64,000 bases of DNA from Muribaculaceae bacterium (GCA_023665425.1 JAMPDX010000005.1:1-64000); one strand, 5' to 3'; shown: positions 1 through 8,359, numbered from the stretch's first letter. The notes: generated by a model not told the origin, from the letters alone. Numbers and translations: made by a program.

Positions 1-30
1 GAGGCACATCTGCGACCCTGACGTTCACAT

Positions 31-52
31 TTTTTATTAAACAAGCTCTTAA
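31..52 (+). repeat. Dispersed AT-rich motif, copy 1
   Basis: The string TTTTTATTAAACAAGCTCTT lies here. With its left flank CACA it is identical over 26 nt to a copy at 48801-48826, and related 17-21 nt versions occur at 21342, 44209, 46273 and 60741. Its role is unknown; it may be the end of a small mobile repeat. It lies downstream of the peptide gene that ends at 113. Confidence 0.6.
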
Positions 53-80
53 TCTCATAAACCTCAACTTTCGTATGCGA

Positions 81-114
81 AAATCGAGCGATTTAGTAGA
101 ACTAAATTTCGATT
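81..114 (-). terminator. Hairpin after the cysteine-rich peptide gene
   Basis: On the minus strand the stop codon of the peptide gene (115-113) leads straight into an inverted repeat, AATCGA-AATTTAGT with ACTAAAT-CGATTTT, ending in a short T run. This looks like an intrinsic terminator and closes the small transcription unit. Confidence 0.55.
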
Positions 115-349
115 AGGATTTAATTTTATCTATACATAAATCCGGTGGAATGTAAGAATATCCCTCGCATGTGTTGGTTATTAGTTGGCCATAACATGTA
201 CATGTAAATTCCTCCTTACCATTGCATGTGCAATAATTGGTTACGCTTTCACCATAACATGTTCAAACAAAATTACCACCTTTTATGTGATGTAGTGCAA
301 GTTTCGGAAGGGGTTCCTCATGTAAAATTTTTAGAAAGAAGTCACTCAT
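113..349 (-). CDS. Cysteine-rich double-glycine-leader peptide gene interrupted by an in-frame UGA (possible RiPP precursor or pseudogene)
   Basis: Seen: ATG at 349-347 opens a 28-residue leader with a KGG motif (residues 23-25) ending GGNFV. Codon 29 is TGA (265-263). The same frame then stays open for 49 codons to TAA at 115-113 and is rich in cysteine (residues 31, 40, 42, 50, 52, 61, 72). The motif CTCxG occurs at 40-44 and 50-54, and a third copy at 29-33 has UGA in place of the first Cys; the DNA TGAACATGTTATGG matches TGTACATGTTATGG apart from the codon's third base. A promoter and a terminator frame the unit. Known: GG-ended leaders with Cys-rich cores are typical of Bacteroidales ribosomal peptide natural products, but I cannot assign a family. 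Inferred: either a nonsense mutation has split a peptide precursor or the UGA is recoded. Processing genes could lie left of the window. Confidence 0.6.
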
Positions 350-377
350 AGTTTTTTTTTATTTGTGGTTCCGATTG

Positions 378-410
378 CAAAGATATAAAAAATATTTGAA
401 TTAAGAAAAA
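378..410 (-). promoter_or_regulatory. Promoter of the cysteine-rich peptide gene
   Basis: On the minus strand TATCTTTG (385-378) matches the Bacteroidetes -7 element TAnnTTTG, about 29 nt before the ATG. The -33 TTTG is not clear; only a T-rich stretch is present there. The leader is very A-rich just before the ATG, as usual in this phylum. Confidence 0.5.
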
Positions 411-439
411 TGATTAGGAAAAATGATAAAAAAGAAAGG

Positions 440-473
440 AATTCCCCTCCACCGGACTTGGTGAAGGGGAATT
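440..473 (-). terminator. oadA terminator hairpin
   Basis: An inverted repeat AATTCCCCT...AGGGGAATT, with an inner CCACC/GGTG pairing, sits 45 nt after the oadA stop. On the minus strand it is followed by a T-rich run (CTTTCTTTTTT), as expected for an intrinsic terminator. Confidence 0.75.
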
Positions 474-517
474 GTTTTACGATGGACAAGTTTTTTGTCT
501 CTTTCGTGTATGTGTGA

Positions 518-2398
518 TTAACCTTCGAGCTCTACGAGGGCTTGGTCGGTGCCGATGGTGTCGCCTTCTTCTACGAGGACACGTTTAACGGTGCCTTCCA
601 AGTCGGCTGCCAGATCATTCTCCATCTTCATAGCCTCGTAAACGAGGTATGTGTCGCCGAGCTTAACTTTGTCGCCGGGCTTAACTTTGATTTCGATGAC
701 TTTACCACCCATGGGTGCTTTGAGTACGGGACCTGTGATAGCCACCTCTTCTACTTTCTTCTCTTCGGCCTTGGGTGCTTCTTCCTTGGGAGCGGCAGCA
801 GCGTTCTCCGCTTTGCGTACGCTCTTGAGGTAGTTCATAGCCACGGCGGGCAGGAGTTGGAGCAGCAGGTATTCCTCATCGTTCTGAGCGAGGGGACGGC
901 CTTCGAACTCGGGGTTCTCGGGTTTGCGATATGAGCTTACGTCGTAGGGACGTTCCTCGGGGCTTCCGGTAATCTGTGCGCGGAATGCGGGGTCAATGGG
1001 CAAGGGAGTCTTGCCATATTCGCCCTTAACGAGGCCGATGAACTGGTTGTTCTTATTAGTATAGTCAGCTACACCTTTGCGGCGGTCGAGGGCGAGAGCT
1101 ACGGCCTGTGAGCCTACAATCTGGCTTGTGGGAGTCACCAGGGGCACCAGACCGGCGTCGCGGCGTACCTTGGGAATGAGGGCCATGGCTTCGTTGAGTA
1201 CGTCTTCGGCCTTGAGGGCGCGAAGGTTGGCCACCATGTTGGAGTACATACCACCGGGCACCTCGGCGTTCTTGACAATCTCGTTGGGCTTGGGCAGACC
1301 GAAGTATGCTTCAATCTTATGGCAAGCGTCGAGCAGCTCAGCCTCGTTGTTGGCAGTAGCGGCAGCGATGGCGCGGTCGAATTCGGCATCGATCTCCTTG
1401 GGCATTGCTTTGTAAGCCTCGTCGAAGTCCTTGGGCCAGTTGTTGCGGTTAAGGTCAAACTCTGCCAGGCTCTTGCGTGCCTCTACGAGTGCCTTACGAA
1501 TCTTGGCAACGGCTTCCATGTTCACGTCTACCTCAATGCCGAGCTTCTGGCAGAAAATCCAGATGAGCTCGATGCTGGGAGCTGCTGAGCCACCACCAAA
1601 CCACCAAATATTAGTGTCCACGATGTCCACACCCTTGATGATAGCTGTCAGCACTGATGCCAAGCCATAGCCGGGAGTACAGTGAGTGTGGAAGTCAACA
1701 TCTACCTTCAGAGCTTGTTTGAGCTTGGGCATGAGAGTGAAGATGCGTGAGGGATTTACCAGACCGGCCATATCCTTCAGGGTAATCATCTTGGCGCCGA
1801 GGCGTTCCATCTCTTTAGCCTTCTCTACGAAGTATTCGTCGGTGAAGATCTTCTCGGGAGCAGCGGGAGCCTCCTCTTTGCCACCAAAGAGCTTGGCTAA
1901 GAAGCCTTTCTTCTTGGGAGCGGGAGCGGGAGCTTCATCCTTGGGGTCTACGGTGTAGCAGACTGCCGCATCAGCGATACCGCCGAGGTTGTTGATCAAG
2001 CGAATGGACTCCTTGATGTTGTCGATGTCGTTGAGGGCGTCAAAAATACGCATCACGTTCAGACCATTCTTGATAGCCTCCTTATAAAATCCCTCGAGCA
2101 CGTAGTCGGGGTAGGGGACATAACCAAAGAGGTTGCGGCCGCGAGAGAGAGCAGAGAGCAAAGAAATGCCCTTCATCTCCTTGGAGCAAGCACGCAGACG
2201 ATCCCAGGGGCTCTCACCCAGATAGCGCATTACAGAGTCGGGCACTGCACCGCCCCACACCTCCATGATGTAGAACTTAGCCTCACGATAGAGAGGGAGC
2301 AGCTGGTCAACATACTCCTGTTTCAGACGAGTTGCAAACAGAGACTGCTGACCGTCACGAAGAGTCAGGTCTCTAATCTTCAGGACCTTATTAGCCAT
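518..2398 (-). CDS. oadA: Oxaloacetate decarboxylase alpha subunit (carboxyltransferase plus biotin carrier)
   Basis: Transfers the carboxyl group of oxaloacetate to biotin; in the Na+-pumping decarboxylase the membrane beta and gamma subunits then release CO2. The 626-residue protein starts with the carboxyltransferase barrel (RDGQQSLFATR near residue 14, KDMAG at 208, metal-binding HTHC at 237), followed by the PYC/OADA domain, an Ala/Pro/Lys/Glu linker and a C-terminal biotinyl domain with EAMKMEN and the predicted biotin lysine near 591. Odd: a 28-residue Ala/Pro/Lys-rich segment (about 153-181, containing KKKGFLAKLFGGK) interrupts the barrel and resembles the C-terminal linker. No beta or gamma subunit gene lies in the window, so the partner could be encoded elsewhere, or the protein may be the B subunit of a split pyruvate carboxylase. 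Monocistronic by layout, with its own terminator. Confidence 0.9.
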   Translation of the reverse strand: MANKVLKIRDLTLRDGQQSLFATRLKQEYVDQLLPLYREAKFYIMEVWGGAVPDSVMRYLGESPWDRLRACSKEMKGISLLSALSRGRNLFGYVPYPDYVLEGFYKEAIKNGLNVMRIFDALNDIDNIKESIRLINNLGGIADAAVCYTVDPKDEAPAPAPKKKGFLAKLFGGKEEAPAAPEKIFTDEYFVEKAKEMERLGAKMITLKDMAGLVNPSRIFTLMPKLKQALKVDVDFHTHCTPGYGLASVLTAIIKGVDIVDTNIWWFGGGSAAPSIELIWIFCQKLGIEVDVNMEAVAKIRKALVEARKSLAEFDLNRNNWPKDFDEAYKAMPKEIDAEFDRAIAAATANNEAELLDACHKIEAYFGLPKPNEIVKNAEVPGGMYSNMVANLRALKAEDVLNEAMALIPKVRRDAGLVPLVTPTSQIVGSQAVALALDRRKGVADYTNKNNQFIGLVKGEYGKTPLPIDPAFRAQITGSPEERPYDVSSYRKPENPEFEGRPLAQNDEEYLLLQLLPAVAMNYLKSVRKAENAAAAPKEEAPKAEEKKVEEVAITGPVLKAPMGGKVIEIKVKPGDKVKLGDTYLVYEAMKMENDLAADLEGTVKRVLVEEGDTIGTDQALVELEG

Positions 2399-2664
2399 AA
2401 GTATTTTTCGTATTAGAATTTAATTGAATGTCTTGACTTATATTCGCCGACCGAAATACCGGTTGCGGCGATTATTTATTTGAGAGTGTAAAAGTAGCCA
2501 ATTTTTTTGAGACAGAAAAGTAAAATTAAAAAAACATCAAAATTTAACATTTATTAACATTTTAAAAAGTAACTCGGCTACATCACGGCCAGAGTATCAT
2601 GCGTCATTTTATACCGTTAAGCACAAGTCTGCAACGGGGCTTTATGATACGTTAATGATTATAG
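2399..2664. other. Divergent spacer between oadA and the YicC operon
   Basis: About 270 bp without a convincing reading frame on either strand. It must hold the oadA promoter; TACTTTTA (2496-2489, minus) is a near match to TAnnTTTG but ends in A and has no clear -33, so I do not call it. The middle is AT-rich with A and T runs; nothing else stands out. Confidence 0.4.
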
Positions 2665-2696
2665 TTTGCGTATTTTGAGTAGATTTTGTAATTTTG
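2665..2696 (+). promoter_or_regulatory. Promoter of the YicC-gmk-nadD operon
   Basis: TTTG at 2665-2668, 20 bp, then TAATTTTG at 2689-2696: a full Bacteroidetes vegetative promoter. It predicts a 5' untranslated region of about 110 nt before the ATG at 2810. Confidence 0.75.
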
Positions 2697-2809
2697 TGGG
2701 TTGAAAACTCTTTTGGTCCTGCTTTTTGTGTGGTTGGAAAGAGTAGTCAAGGCGGGCGCCCCAATGCTCCTTTGATATTCATCCTTTTTATTAAAAAGCT
2801 CAATACATT

Positions 2810-3682
2810 ATGATTGCTTCTATGACCGGCTTCGGAAAGGGAGCCGCCTCCTCTCCTGACAAAAAATTTACTGTTGAAGTTAAGTCGCTAAATGGCAAGC
2901 AGTTAGATTTGTTCGTGCGTATACCCTCTGCTTATCGCGAGTATGAGCTGCCCCTGCGCTCCACCATAGCTGAGAGCTTGGCGCGAGGCAAAGTTGAGGT
3001 CACTGTCACAGCCGAAAATATCTCGACACAGGTCACTACATCAGTCAATGTAGAGGTGGTAGAGAAGTATAAAGAGCAGCTCATGGAGATGGCTACCCGC
3101 CTTCAGATAGCATGGCCGGCAGACTGGTATGCCACCCTGTTGCGTCTGCCCGATGCGTTGCATACCGACTCCATAGAGGTTTCTGAAGAAGATGTCAAGG
3201 CTCTCAATCAGGCTATGGCCGAGGCTCTGAATGGTATCAATGAGTTTCGCTCTCAAGAGGGTCTCAAGCTGGAGAAATTCTTCACAAGCAAGCTGCAGGC
3301 TATCGCCGACTTGCTTGAGCAAGTCACACCCTTTGAGCAGGCAAGAGTCGCAAACATCAAAGAGCGCCTTGTCACCGAACTCGAGAAGCTACACGGCATA
3401 GAGTATGACAAGGGGCGCCTGGAGCAAGAACTCATATTTTATATAGAAAAGCTTGATGTTACAGAAGAAAAGACCCGCCTGAAGGCACATCTGGGCTACT
3501 TTGCCGAGACAATGCAGTCCGGCAAGTGTCAGGGCAAGAAGCTCGGCTTCATCGCCCAAGAGATGGGCAGGGAGATTAACACTCTCGGCTCAAAAAGCAA
3601 TGATGCAGAGATGCAGCGTATCGTTGTGAAGATGAAGGATGAGCTGGAACAAATCAAGGAGCAGGTACTCAATGTATTATAG
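2810..3682 (+). CDS. YicC/YloC family endoribonuclease
   Basis: The 290-residue protein has the family's N-terminal signature MIASMTGFGK and the DUF1732 C-terminal end (GREINTLGSKSND near 250, then a helical tail). YicC of E. coli is an endoribonuclease that takes part in RNA turnover; the rest of the family is less well characterised. The gene leads an operon: gmk follows after 2 bp and nadD and a DUF5063 gene come next. YicC next to gmk is a common arrangement in bacteria. Length and both termini match the family, so the start at 2810 is well supported. Confidence 0.9.
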   Translation: MIASMTGFGKGAASSPDKKFTVEVKSLNGKQLDLFVRIPSAYREYELPLRSTIAESLARGKVEVTVTAENISTQVTTSVNVEVVEKYKEQLMEMATRLQIAWPADWYATLLRLPDALHTDSIEVSEEDVKALNQAMAEALNGINEFRSQEGLKLEKFFTSKLQAIADLLEQVTPFEQARVANIKERLVTELEKLHGIEYDKGRLEQELIFYIEKLDVTEEKTRLKAHLGYFAETMQSGKCQGKKLGFIAQEMGREINTLGSKSNDAEMQRIVVKMKDELEQIKEQVLNVL

Positions 3683-3684
3683 TC

Positions 3685-4257
3685 ATGGCTAAGGAAGGAA
3701 AAATCATAATAGTGTCAGCTCCCAGCGGCACCGGCAAGAGCACAATAATCAGTCAGATTATAGACGACAAGGAGCTTAATTTGGGCTTTTCAGTGTCATG
3801 CACCAGTCGCAAGCCGCGAGTTGGCGAGGAGGATGGAGTGAACTATTATTTTGTGACCCCTGAGGAGTTTAAGCAAAAAGTAACAGCAGATGAGTTTATC
3901 GAATGGGAAGAGGTATATTCCGGCACCTGCTATGGCACCCTCGCTTCCGAGGTGGAGCGTGTCACCACTCAGGGCAAGAACCTTATCCTTGACATAGATG
4001 TGAAAGGGGCACTCAACGTCAAGAAGCGTTATGGCGACCGAGCCCTCTCCATCTTCGTGATGCCCCCCTCAATCGATGTGCTTGGCGAGCGCCTGCGTTC
4101 ACGCGCTACAGACTCCGAAGAGGTGATACGCACACGCCTCGACAAGGCTGCTGAAGAGATAAGTTACGCACCGCAGTTTGACAAGGTAATCATCAACGAC
4201 AAGTTGTCTCAAGCTGTGGACAATATGCGCCGCGCCATCCTCGATTTTATCCGTTAA
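3685..4257 (+). CDS. gmk: Guanylate kinase
   Basis: Phosphorylates GMP to GDP with ATP in the cytoplasm, in purine nucleotide synthesis. The 190-residue protein carries the P-loop APSGTGKS at 12-19, the GMP-binding segment SCTSRKPRVGEEDGVNYYF near 38-57 and the DIDVKGALNVKK segment that binds nucleotide and Mg2+. Length is normal for the bacterial enzyme. It begins 2 bp after the YicC stop and is probably translationally coupled to it; nadD follows after 17 bp. Confidence 0.97.
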   Translation: MAKEGKIIIVSAPSGTGKSTIISQIIDDKELNLGFSVSCTSRKPRVGEEDGVNYYFVTPEEFKQKVTADEFIEWEEVYSGTCYGTLASEVERVTTQGKNLILDIDVKGALNVKKRYGDRALSIFVMPPSIDVLGERLRSRATDSEEVIRTRLDKAAEEISYAPQFDKVIINDKLSQAVDNMRRAILDFIR

Positions 4258-4274
4258 ATTGAGCAGATACCAAG

Positions 4275-4850
4275 ATGCACACGGTTATATACTCAGGCAG
4301 CTTCAATCCCATACACACCGGGCATGCAATGCTCGCCTCATGGGTGAGCGGTTTTTGCCCGGAAGTGGATGAGTTGTGGCTCACTGTCACACCGCATAAT
4401 CCCCTCAAGAACAAAGCCGCAGATGTGAGCGACGAACACCGGCTGGCCATGGCTCGTCTTGTGGCCGACACGCTGCCCCGAGTGAAAGTTTGCGACTTCG
4501 AGTTCAGTCAGCCACGCCCGTCATACACTTACCACACCTTGTGTGCTATGGCTCGCAAATGGCCCGATAGGCATTTTCGCCTGCTGATAGGGAGCGACAA
4601 TTGGCTGATATTTGACAAATGGCGCAATGCACAAGAGATTATACGCGAGTTTGGCGTCTACATATATCTGCGCCCGGGTTATCCTGTGCAGTCTCATACA
4701 TTGCCAGAAAATGTCACCCTGCTGGAGGGCGCCCCGCAGACAGACCTGTCATCAACTTTTATCCGCGAAGGGCTGCGCGCCGGTCATGATATGAACTACT
4801 TCCTGCCCACGAGTGTTAACGACTATATCATACAGCATAACCTCTATTAA
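4275..4850 (+). CDS. nadD: Nicotinate-nucleotide adenylyltransferase
   Basis: Adenylates nicotinate mononucleotide to deamido-NAD in NAD synthesis. The 191-residue protein has the nucleotidyltransferase signature SGSFNPIHTGH at 7-17 (the HxGH type) and the C-terminal LSSTFIREGL motif near 157-166. Length fits NadD. It belongs to the YicC operon and the next gene starts 6 bp after its stop. Confidence 0.95.
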   Translation: MHTVIYSGSFNPIHTGHAMLASWVSGFCPEVDELWLTVTPHNPLKNKAADVSDEHRLAMARLVADTLPRVKVCDFEFSQPRPSYTYHTLCAMARKWPDRHFRLLIGSDNWLIFDKWRNAQEIIREFGVYIYLRPGYPVQSHTLPENVTLLEGAPQTDLSSTFIREGLRAGHDMNYFLPTSVNDYIIQHNLY

Positions 4851-4856
4851 CAAGTT

Positions 4857-5363
4857 ATGGAACAAACAGAAAGTACCCGCGGGGCAATCGCCTTCATTGC
4901 CCTTGCCACAGAATATTGCTCGGCCATCGAGGGAGCAGCTCAAGCCGATAAGGAGGAGTTCGTAGCCCTGATGCTGCGTCTGCTACCACGTATATATATC
5001 ACTATCTCCGACATCACGCCGGCCCCGGCGCTTGAGGAGTATGAGCCCCTGCAGCCATACCTCGATGCCGAGACTTACGAGCAGATGCGCTCCAACATAG
5101 CCTGCCTGCTTGGGGAGGATGACTCATATCTTGAGTCCTTCAGTCAGGATATGCAGTATTCTGAGGAGACCATCCCTGCCACCGTGTCAGAGTCATTGGC
5201 AGACCTGTATCAGCCCTTGCTGGACTGTGCCCTTGCCGTCCGCGATTCAGAGGGGGCACTCACAGACCACGCTGTGGTATGGGCACGCGAGACATTTGCC
5301 GAATATTGGGGGCAGACCCTCACCAATGTGCTCCGCGCACTACATCATATTTATTACAAATAA
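4857..5363 (+). CDS. DUF5063 family protein, function unknown
   Basis: A 168-residue soluble, acidic, mostly helical protein without signal peptide or membrane segment. I recognise it as the DUF5063 type often placed near nadD in Bacteroidales; no enzymatic motif is visible. It has recurring Tyr/Leu/Ala-rich helices and a conserved-looking tail (YWGQTLTNVLRALHHIY). Last gene of the operon, starting 6 bp after nadD, so it is co-transcribed with NAD and GMP metabolism genes; that alone does not give it a function. Confidence 0.75.
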   Translation: MEQTESTRGAIAFIALATEYCSAIEGAAQADKEEFVALMLRLLPRIYITISDITPAPALEEYEPLQPYLDAETYEQMRSNIACLLGEDDSYLESFSQDMQYSEETIPATVSESLADLYQPLLDCALAVRDSEGALTDHAVVWARETFAEYWGQTLTNVLRALHHIYYK

Positions 5364-5440
5364 GTGATGATTAAAAAATACCAAGTTGGTATTCTTGATC
5401 ATCATACAAAATTTTACCAATTTATTTTTTAATCATCACT
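5363..5440. repeat. 78-bp inverted-repeat element (AGTGATG family, long form)
   Basis: Perfect 18-bp terminal inverted repeats, AGTGATGATTAAAAAATA (5363-5380) and its complement (5423-5440), enclose 42 bp with a second small palindrome. A 43-bp form lacking most of the centre lies at 8449-8491 and a half copy at 30132-30155. It begins on the last base of the DUF5063 stop codon and may act as a terminator or be a tiny non-autonomous mobile element. Confidence 0.7.
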
Positions 5441-5455
5441 AACATCTTCGTTACC

Positions 5456-6763
5456 ATGATAAATCAATTATTGGAATGGCTCAATGCCTCCACCTGCAAC
5501 GCTCTGGCCGTTGACACTATAGAGAAAGAACTCGTGGCTGCCGGCTTCGAAAAGATTGAGCCGACCGACTCATGGCACATAGAGCCTGCCAAGAAGTACT
5601 ATGCCGTAGTGAATAATACCGCCATATTTGCATTCATTACCGGCACCGGTGATGTGGCCAAGCATGGCTTCCATATCATATCTTCGCACAGCGACTCCCC
5701 CTGCCTTAAGCTCAAGCCCAATGCCGACATTTACGGCCAAGGGGGTGTGCTCAAGCTCAATGTTGAGAAATATGGAGGAGGCATCCTTTATACCTGGTTC
5801 GACCGTCCTCTCTCCATCTCCGGCCGTGTGGCTCTGCGCTCAGACAACCCACTCAAGCCGCATATCGTCACCCTCGACCTGAAGCGCCCCATAGCCACTA
5901 TACCCCACTTGGCCATACACTTCAACCGTGCAGTCAACGAAGGCAACCCTATCAGTGTGCAGCGCGATATGCTCCCCGTGGCCGGCATCTTCGGTGATGA
6001 TGATATCAAGACCTTCAAGGAGCAGGGGGGCTTTGTCAAGTGGACCATCGCTTCTCATTTAGGTGTTAATGTCGGCGATATCATGGACTATGAGCTCTGC
6101 CTGTATCCGCTTGACAAAGCAGTAACTATCGGTGTTAACGACTCCCTCTTCCAGAGTGGCCGCATAGATGATCTCTCCATGGCCTTCGCTTCGCTGCGAG
6201 CTTTGCTCGATGCAGCCGACACCGAGTGCGAGTCAACTCGCGTGATGGCTGTTTTTGACAATGAAGAGACCGGCAGCGGCACCAAGCAAGGAGCCGGCTC
6301 CCCGGTGCTCGCATCCATGCTTGAACGCATATGCGCACAGCTGACATCGGGCTCAGCCGAGGCCTTCCACAGAGCAGTCGCTGCATCCTTCATGATTTCT
6401 GCCGATGATGCTCACGCATGGCATCCCAACTATGACGGCAAATATGACCCCACAAATCATGCTCTTATGGGTCATGGTCCGGCTATCAAGATAAATGCCA
6501 ATTGCAAATATATGACCGATGCAGACAGCGCTGCCGTCTTCCGTGGTATCTGCCAAAAGGCCGGTGTGCCTGTGCAATATTTCGTCAATCACTCCGATGT
6601 GGCCGGCGGCTCAACCCTCGGCAATATACTTACAGGCCAGATGCCGCTGCGTGGTGTAGACATGGGGGCTCCCATCTGGGCAATGCACTCCGCCGCAGAG
6701 ACCGCCTCATGCGCTGATCACAAATATACTGTAGAAGCCTTCACTACATTTTATAAACTCTAA
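5456..6763 (+). CDS. M18 family metallo-aminopeptidase
   Basis: A 435-residue cytoplasmic enzyme of the aspartyl aminopeptidase/aminopeptidase I family, which removes N-terminal residues, often acidic ones, with two Zn ions. Family landmarks: SSHSDSPCLKLKPN near 76-89 with the first metal-binding His and substrate segment, DNEETGSGTKQGAGSP near 268-283 with the catalytic Glu, DDAHAWHPNY near 318-327, and a C-terminal MHSAAETASCADH metal site. Length is normal. The start at 5456 follows the 78-bp repeat by 15 bp, so its promoter is not obvious; it could lie within the repeat, or the gene may be read from upstream. Confidence 0.9.
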   Translation: MINQLLEWLNASTCNALAVDTIEKELVAAGFEKIEPTDSWHIEPAKKYYAVVNNTAIFAFITGTGDVAKHGFHIISSHSDSPCLKLKPNADIYGQGGVLKLNVEKYGGGILYTWFDRPLSISGRVALRSDNPLKPHIVTLDLKRPIATIPHLAIHFNRAVNEGNPISVQRDMLPVAGIFGDDDIKTFKEQGGFVKWTIASHLGVNVGDIMDYELCLYPLDKAVTIGVNDSLFQSGRIDDLSMAFASLRALLDAADTECESTRVMAVFDNEETGSGTKQGAGSPVLASMLERICAQLTSGSAEAFHRAVAASFMISADDAHAWHPNYDGKYDPTNHALMGHGPAIKINANCKYMTDADSAAVFRGICQKAGVPVQYFVNHSDVAGGSTLGNILTGQMPLRGVDMGAPIWAMHSAAETASCADHKYTVEAFTTFYKL

Positions 6764-6783
6764 CCATAACCAAAAGAAACGGT

Positions 6784-6814
6784 TTTGCAGTGTCGCAAAA
6801 ATTTTGTATATTTG
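6784..6814 (+). promoter_or_regulatory. Promoter of tig
   Basis: TTTG at 6784-6787, 19 bp, TATATTTG at 6807-6814. A full match to the Bacteroidetes consensus, about 143 bp before the trigger factor ATG, leaving a leader of about 137 nt. Confidence 0.75.
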
Positions 6815-6957
6815 CGGCCGCTAAGAGTATGTGCTTACAGGCATTTTGGCGTTTTTAACCTTTAATTGCTTTTATTAACATACTGACACTCAAACATTTG
6901 ACTAATTAAAATTGTTAGCCCAATAACCGGTTAAAGAAAAAATATAACCCCATAGAT

Positions 6958-8322
6958 ATGAACGTTACGCTGAACAAGACAGGCAATGTGACTGCAACAG
7001 TCACCGTGTCTCTTGAAGAAAAAGACTACCAGGACAAGGTAAAAAAGACTCTTAAGGATATCAATATGCACCGCCCTGAGCCCGGCTTCCGTCCCGGCAA
7101 GGTGCCTGCAGCACTCATCCAGAAGAAGTACGGCAAAGCCGTAAAATATGATGTAATCAATAAGGAGGTAGCAGATGCTATCTATAATTATATTAAGGAG
7201 AACAAACTTCAGGTGCTCGGCAACCCCGTGCCCGTGAAGAATGAAGAGTTCGATCTGGACAACAAGGATTTCACCTTCGAGTTTACTGTAGGTCTCGCTC
7301 CCGAGTTTGACACCAAGGTCAATAAGGATATGCACATACCCTACTACACCATCGAGGTGTCAGAGGATATGATGAAGCGTCAGGACGAGATGTTCCGTCG
7401 TCGCTTCGGCTCTCAGGTGCCCGGTGACACTGTTGAGCCCAACGCTCTGGTGAAGGGTGTCATCACAGAGCTCGATGAGAATGGCGAGCCCAAGGCTGAG
7501 GGTATTGTGGTAGAGAACGGTATCGTTTCTCCCCAGTACTTCAAGAGCGAGGAGCAGCGCAATCTCTTTGTAGGTAAGCATGTCGGTGATGTTGTGAAGT
7601 TCAACCCCGCAGCTACTTGCGACGGCAACGAGACTGAGCTCTCATCCATGCTCAACATTGCCAAGGAGGAGACAGCAGCCCATCATGGCGACTTCAACCT
7701 TGAAATCAAGGAAATCATCGTGCTCAAGCCCGCAGAGGATGGCGAGGAGTACTACAACATGGTCTTCGGTAAGGACAAAGTACACAATGCCGAGGAGTAT
7801 AATGAGGCTCTCAAGAAGCTCATAGCTGACCAGCTGGCTGCCGACTCTAACTTCCGCTTCACAATTGATGGTAAGGATGTTATCACCAAGGCCATCGGCA
7901 AGCTCGAGCTCCCTGACGTAGTGCTCAAAGACTATCTGAAGACACAGGACGAGAAGCTCACAGATGAGAATATCGATGAGGAGTATAACCGCATGGTGCC
8001 CGATTTGGAGTGGCAGTTGGAGCGCGAAGCTATCGCCAAGCAGCTCGATGTGAAGGTCACCAAAGAAGATATGCTTGAGCTCGCCAAGGCTATCGCTCAG
8101 AACCAGTTTGCTCAGTATGGCATGACATCAGTTCCGGAAGATGTCCTCACCAAGTATGCCAACGAGATGCTGGAGAACGAGCGCACCCGTGAACAGATTG
8201 CCAACCAGACCGTTGATGCTGCACTGTGGGCCAAAGTAAAAGAAGCTGTCACTGTTGACGACAAGACTGTCAGCGTAGAGGAATTCAACAAACTCTTCAC
8301 AGCCCCCGAAGCAGAGGCATAA
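6958..8322 (+). CDS. tig: Trigger factor, ribosome-associated chaperone
   Basis: Binds nascent chains at the ribosome exit. The 454-residue protein has the N-terminal ribosome-binding domain, including PEPGFRPGKVPAALIQKKYG near 41-60 (the usual GFRxGK signature is GFRPGK), a divergent middle PPIase-like region and a long helical C-terminal chaperone domain ending in an acidic tail. Divergence in the middle domain is typical of Bacteroidetes trigger factors. The location ahead of clpP and clpX is the conserved bacterial arrangement, but a terminator hairpin and its own promoter separate it from clpP. Confidence 0.93.
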   Translation: MNVTLNKTGNVTATVTVSLEEKDYQDKVKKTLKDINMHRPEPGFRPGKVPAALIQKKYGKAVKYDVINKEVADAIYNYIKENKLQVLGNPVPVKNEEFDLDNKDFTFEFTVGLAPEFDTKVNKDMHIPYYTIEVSEDMMKRQDEMFRRRFGSQVPGDTVEPNALVKGVITELDENGEPKAEGIVVENGIVSPQYFKSEEQRNLFVGKHVGDVVKFNPAATCDGNETELSSMLNIAKEETAAHHGDFNLEIKEIIVLKPAEDGEEYYNMVFGKDKVHNAEEYNEALKKLIADQLAADSNFRFTIDGKDVITKAIGKLELPDVVLKDYLKTQDEKLTDENIDEEYNRMVPDLEWQLEREAIAKQLDVKVTKEDMLELAKAIAQNQFAQYGMTSVPEDVLTKYANEMLENERTREQIANQTVDAALWAKVKEAVTVDDKTVSVEEFNKLFTAPEAEA

Positions 8323-8359
8323 TGACAATACGGTTGCGGCCGCAATCGCAAAGCAAAAC

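Noticed and set aside
230..261. Bacterial selenocysteine insertion element after the UGA of the peptide gene
   Set aside because: A small stem-loop (GUUAUG/CGUAAC) starts four bases after the UGA, but the loop GUGAAAG lacks the usual bulged U and GGU-type apex, and no sel gene is in the window. I leave recoding open but do not call a SECIS element.
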